Source: JADKCL01 sp031415375 (lineage in GTDB: Bacteria > Bacteroidota > Bacteroidia > J057 > JADKCL01). Taken from it: 23,582 bases of DNA. The stretch is from assembly GCA_031415375.1 (NCBI GenBank), contig JANORP010000025.1, positions 1 to 23,582 on the forward strand, read 5' to 3'. The notes beneath the pieces were generated by a model. The model was given only the letters and a program-made list of their open reading frames with translations. It did not search any database and had not been told where the DNA came from. Positions within the stretch are counted from its first letter, which is position 1. Every line of letters begins with the position of its first letter. Below, one piece after another: positions 22,705-23,582 of this stretch. The translations under genes were made by a program, and so were the position numbers.

Positions 22705-23582
22705 ATGAGACATTTCCTCCTTTTCCTCATCCTGCCAATGCTGTTGTTGGGTCGGTTGCAGGCGCAAGCGATCCCTCGCATGGTCGATGTGCGCGTGATT
22801 GAAAACGGCAATCCGTTGCGTAACCCAGATGCCGGTGGATTCAATGTGCCTGAGTTTTCTGCACTTGACTTGGATGGCGACGGACTAAAGGATCTTTTTG
22901 TCTATGACCGGGCAGGTCGCAAGGTCATCACATTTCTCAACGGTGGCGCGAGCAATCAAATCGACTATGACTTTGCCCCGCAATACGTCGATGCATTCCC
23001 ACAAGGCATTACAGACTTTGCCCTGTGTGCTGACTATGATTGCGATGGCAAGGCCGACCTCTTTTTTGGTACCAACAACGGGATCAAAGTCTATCGCAAC
23101 ACCTCGACGCCGGGCAACCTGAGTTTTCAGTTGACGCACGACACCCTTTTTACCAACTATGGCTCTGGTCCAGCGCTCGTTTACATCGTGCAAGGCGACA
23201 TTCCCGCATTTGCAGACATTGATTTTGACGGGGACCTAGATGTTTTGGCCTTCAATCCTGGTGGCACGACCGTGGAGTGGCACAAAAACATGATCAAAGA
23301 AAACACAGGCTCATGTGCAGGCTTGGATTTGGTCGTGGCCGATCGTTGCTGGGGGCGTTTTCAGGAGAGCGGCCTCAATCAAAATCTCACATTGCAAATC
23401 AGTTGCCGCGCCATGCCGAGCAATCCCCTTCCAGAGAAACCATCGCTACACTCTGGCAGCACGATCGCCGCCTTTGACGAGGAGGCCGATGGCGATATGG
23501 AGCTTGTGATTGGCGATTTGCTCTACCAGGGGCTCACTTATACCCACAATGCAGGTACTGGGGCTGCCGCGGACGTCGATTC
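22705..23582 (+). CDS. Secreted FG-GAP/VCBS repeat protein (3' truncated)
   Basis: The frame is open to the window end, giving at least 292 residues. ATG 22705 starts a clean signal peptide (MRHFLLFLILPMLLL, cleavage near LQAQA); ATG 22681 is in frame but overlaps the promoter. The mature part has repeated calcium-binding loops in an FG-GAP/VCBS arrangement: LDLDGDGLKDLFVYD (about 54-68), ADYDCDGKADLFFG (about 111-124), ADIDFDGDLDVLAF (about 171-184) and DEEADGDMELVIGD (about 258-271), each followed by a strand. These build a beta-propeller. Large proteins of this kind in Bacteroidota commonly end in a type IX sorting domain; that end is outside the window, so export by that route is inference. 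Confidence 0.87.
   Translation, partial: MRHFLLFLILPMLLLGRLQAQAIPRMVDVRVIENGNPLRNPDAGGFNVPEFSALDLDGDGLKDLFVYDRAGRKVITFLNGGASNQIDYDFAPQYVDAFPQGITDFALCADYDCDGKADLFFGTNNGIKVYRNTSTPGNLSFQLTHDTLFTNYGSGPALVYIVQGDIPAFADIDFDGDLDVLAFNPGGTTVEWHKNMIKENTGSCAGLDLVVADRCWGRFQESGLNQNLTLQISCRAMPSNPLPEKPSLHSGSTIAAFDEEADGDMELVIGDLLYQGLTYTHNAGTGAAADVD

Noticed and set aside
1..23582. Defence system, prophage, CRISPR array, secondary-metabolite cluster or toxin-antitoxin pair
   Set aside because: I looked for nuclease, helicase, reverse transcriptase, integrase, NRPS/PKS and small toxin pairs; none of the convincing reading frames matches.

Overview
The window looks like a chromosomal segment of a free-living Bacteroidota (Bacteroidetes) bacterium, probably from the Saprospiria/Chitinophagia side of the phylum. 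Signs of this are a PorT-type type IX secretion protein encoded directly behind ubiE, several secreted or lipoprotein products of Bacteroidota type (DUF4625-like lipoprotein, FG-GAP repeat protein, Reg_prop propeller), weak Shine-Dalgarno sequences, and promoter-like TTTG-N19..21-TAnnTTTG motifs. No rRNA, tRNA, CRISPR array, transposase, phage gene or origin was seen. I found no convincing new biological system; the content is largely housekeeping and envelope genes with some unusual local details.

Layout. (1) 1-552: 3' part of a TerC-family membrane protein. (2) 553-3678: a gene-poor accessory stretch with a secreted leucine-rich-repeat protein, an 880-bp non-coding region holding an 11-bp tandem repeat, a strong hairpin and a diverged duplicated motif, then a secreted seven-repeat beta-propeller. 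(3) 3679-6122 (minus): a probable operon rbfA > LolC/E-type ABC permease > SUMF1/FGE-like protein. (4) 6159-7985 (plus): an MsbA-like ABC exporter, ending at a palindromic terminator shared with the convergent M20 dipeptidase. (5) 9630-11396 (minus): an orphan family-5 oligopeptide-binding protein. (6) 11564-12987 (minus): ubiE overlapping porT. (7) 13125-15669 (plus): engB, a UbiA-family prenyltransferase resembling MqnP, and a DUF2071 protein. (8) 15643-18291 (minus): a large AsmA-family protein overlapping DUF2071 tail to tail. (9) 18641-20858 (plus): acylphosphatase and an M2 (ACE-like) metallopeptidase lipoprotein. (10) 20859-21172: heptamer-rich repeats. (11) 21173-23582: a MerC-like protein with a palindromic operator candidate, a DUF4625-like lipoprotein with two hairpins at its end, and the 5' part of a secreted FG-GAP protein running off the window.

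Functional links. UbiE and the UbiA-family enzyme both fit menaquinone synthesis; the UbiA sequence resembles the futalosine-pathway enzyme MqnP more than MenA, which is inference. RbfA and EngB serve ribosome assembly. The LolC/E-like permease, MsbA-like exporter, AsmA protein and PorT all concern the cell envelope, and the FG-GAP protein is the kind of product often exported by the type IX system to which PorT belongs. Several start codons needed correcting: ATG rather than upstream TTG/GTG for the dipeptidase, AsmA, PorT and DUF4625 genes, and probably TTG for the UbiA gene.
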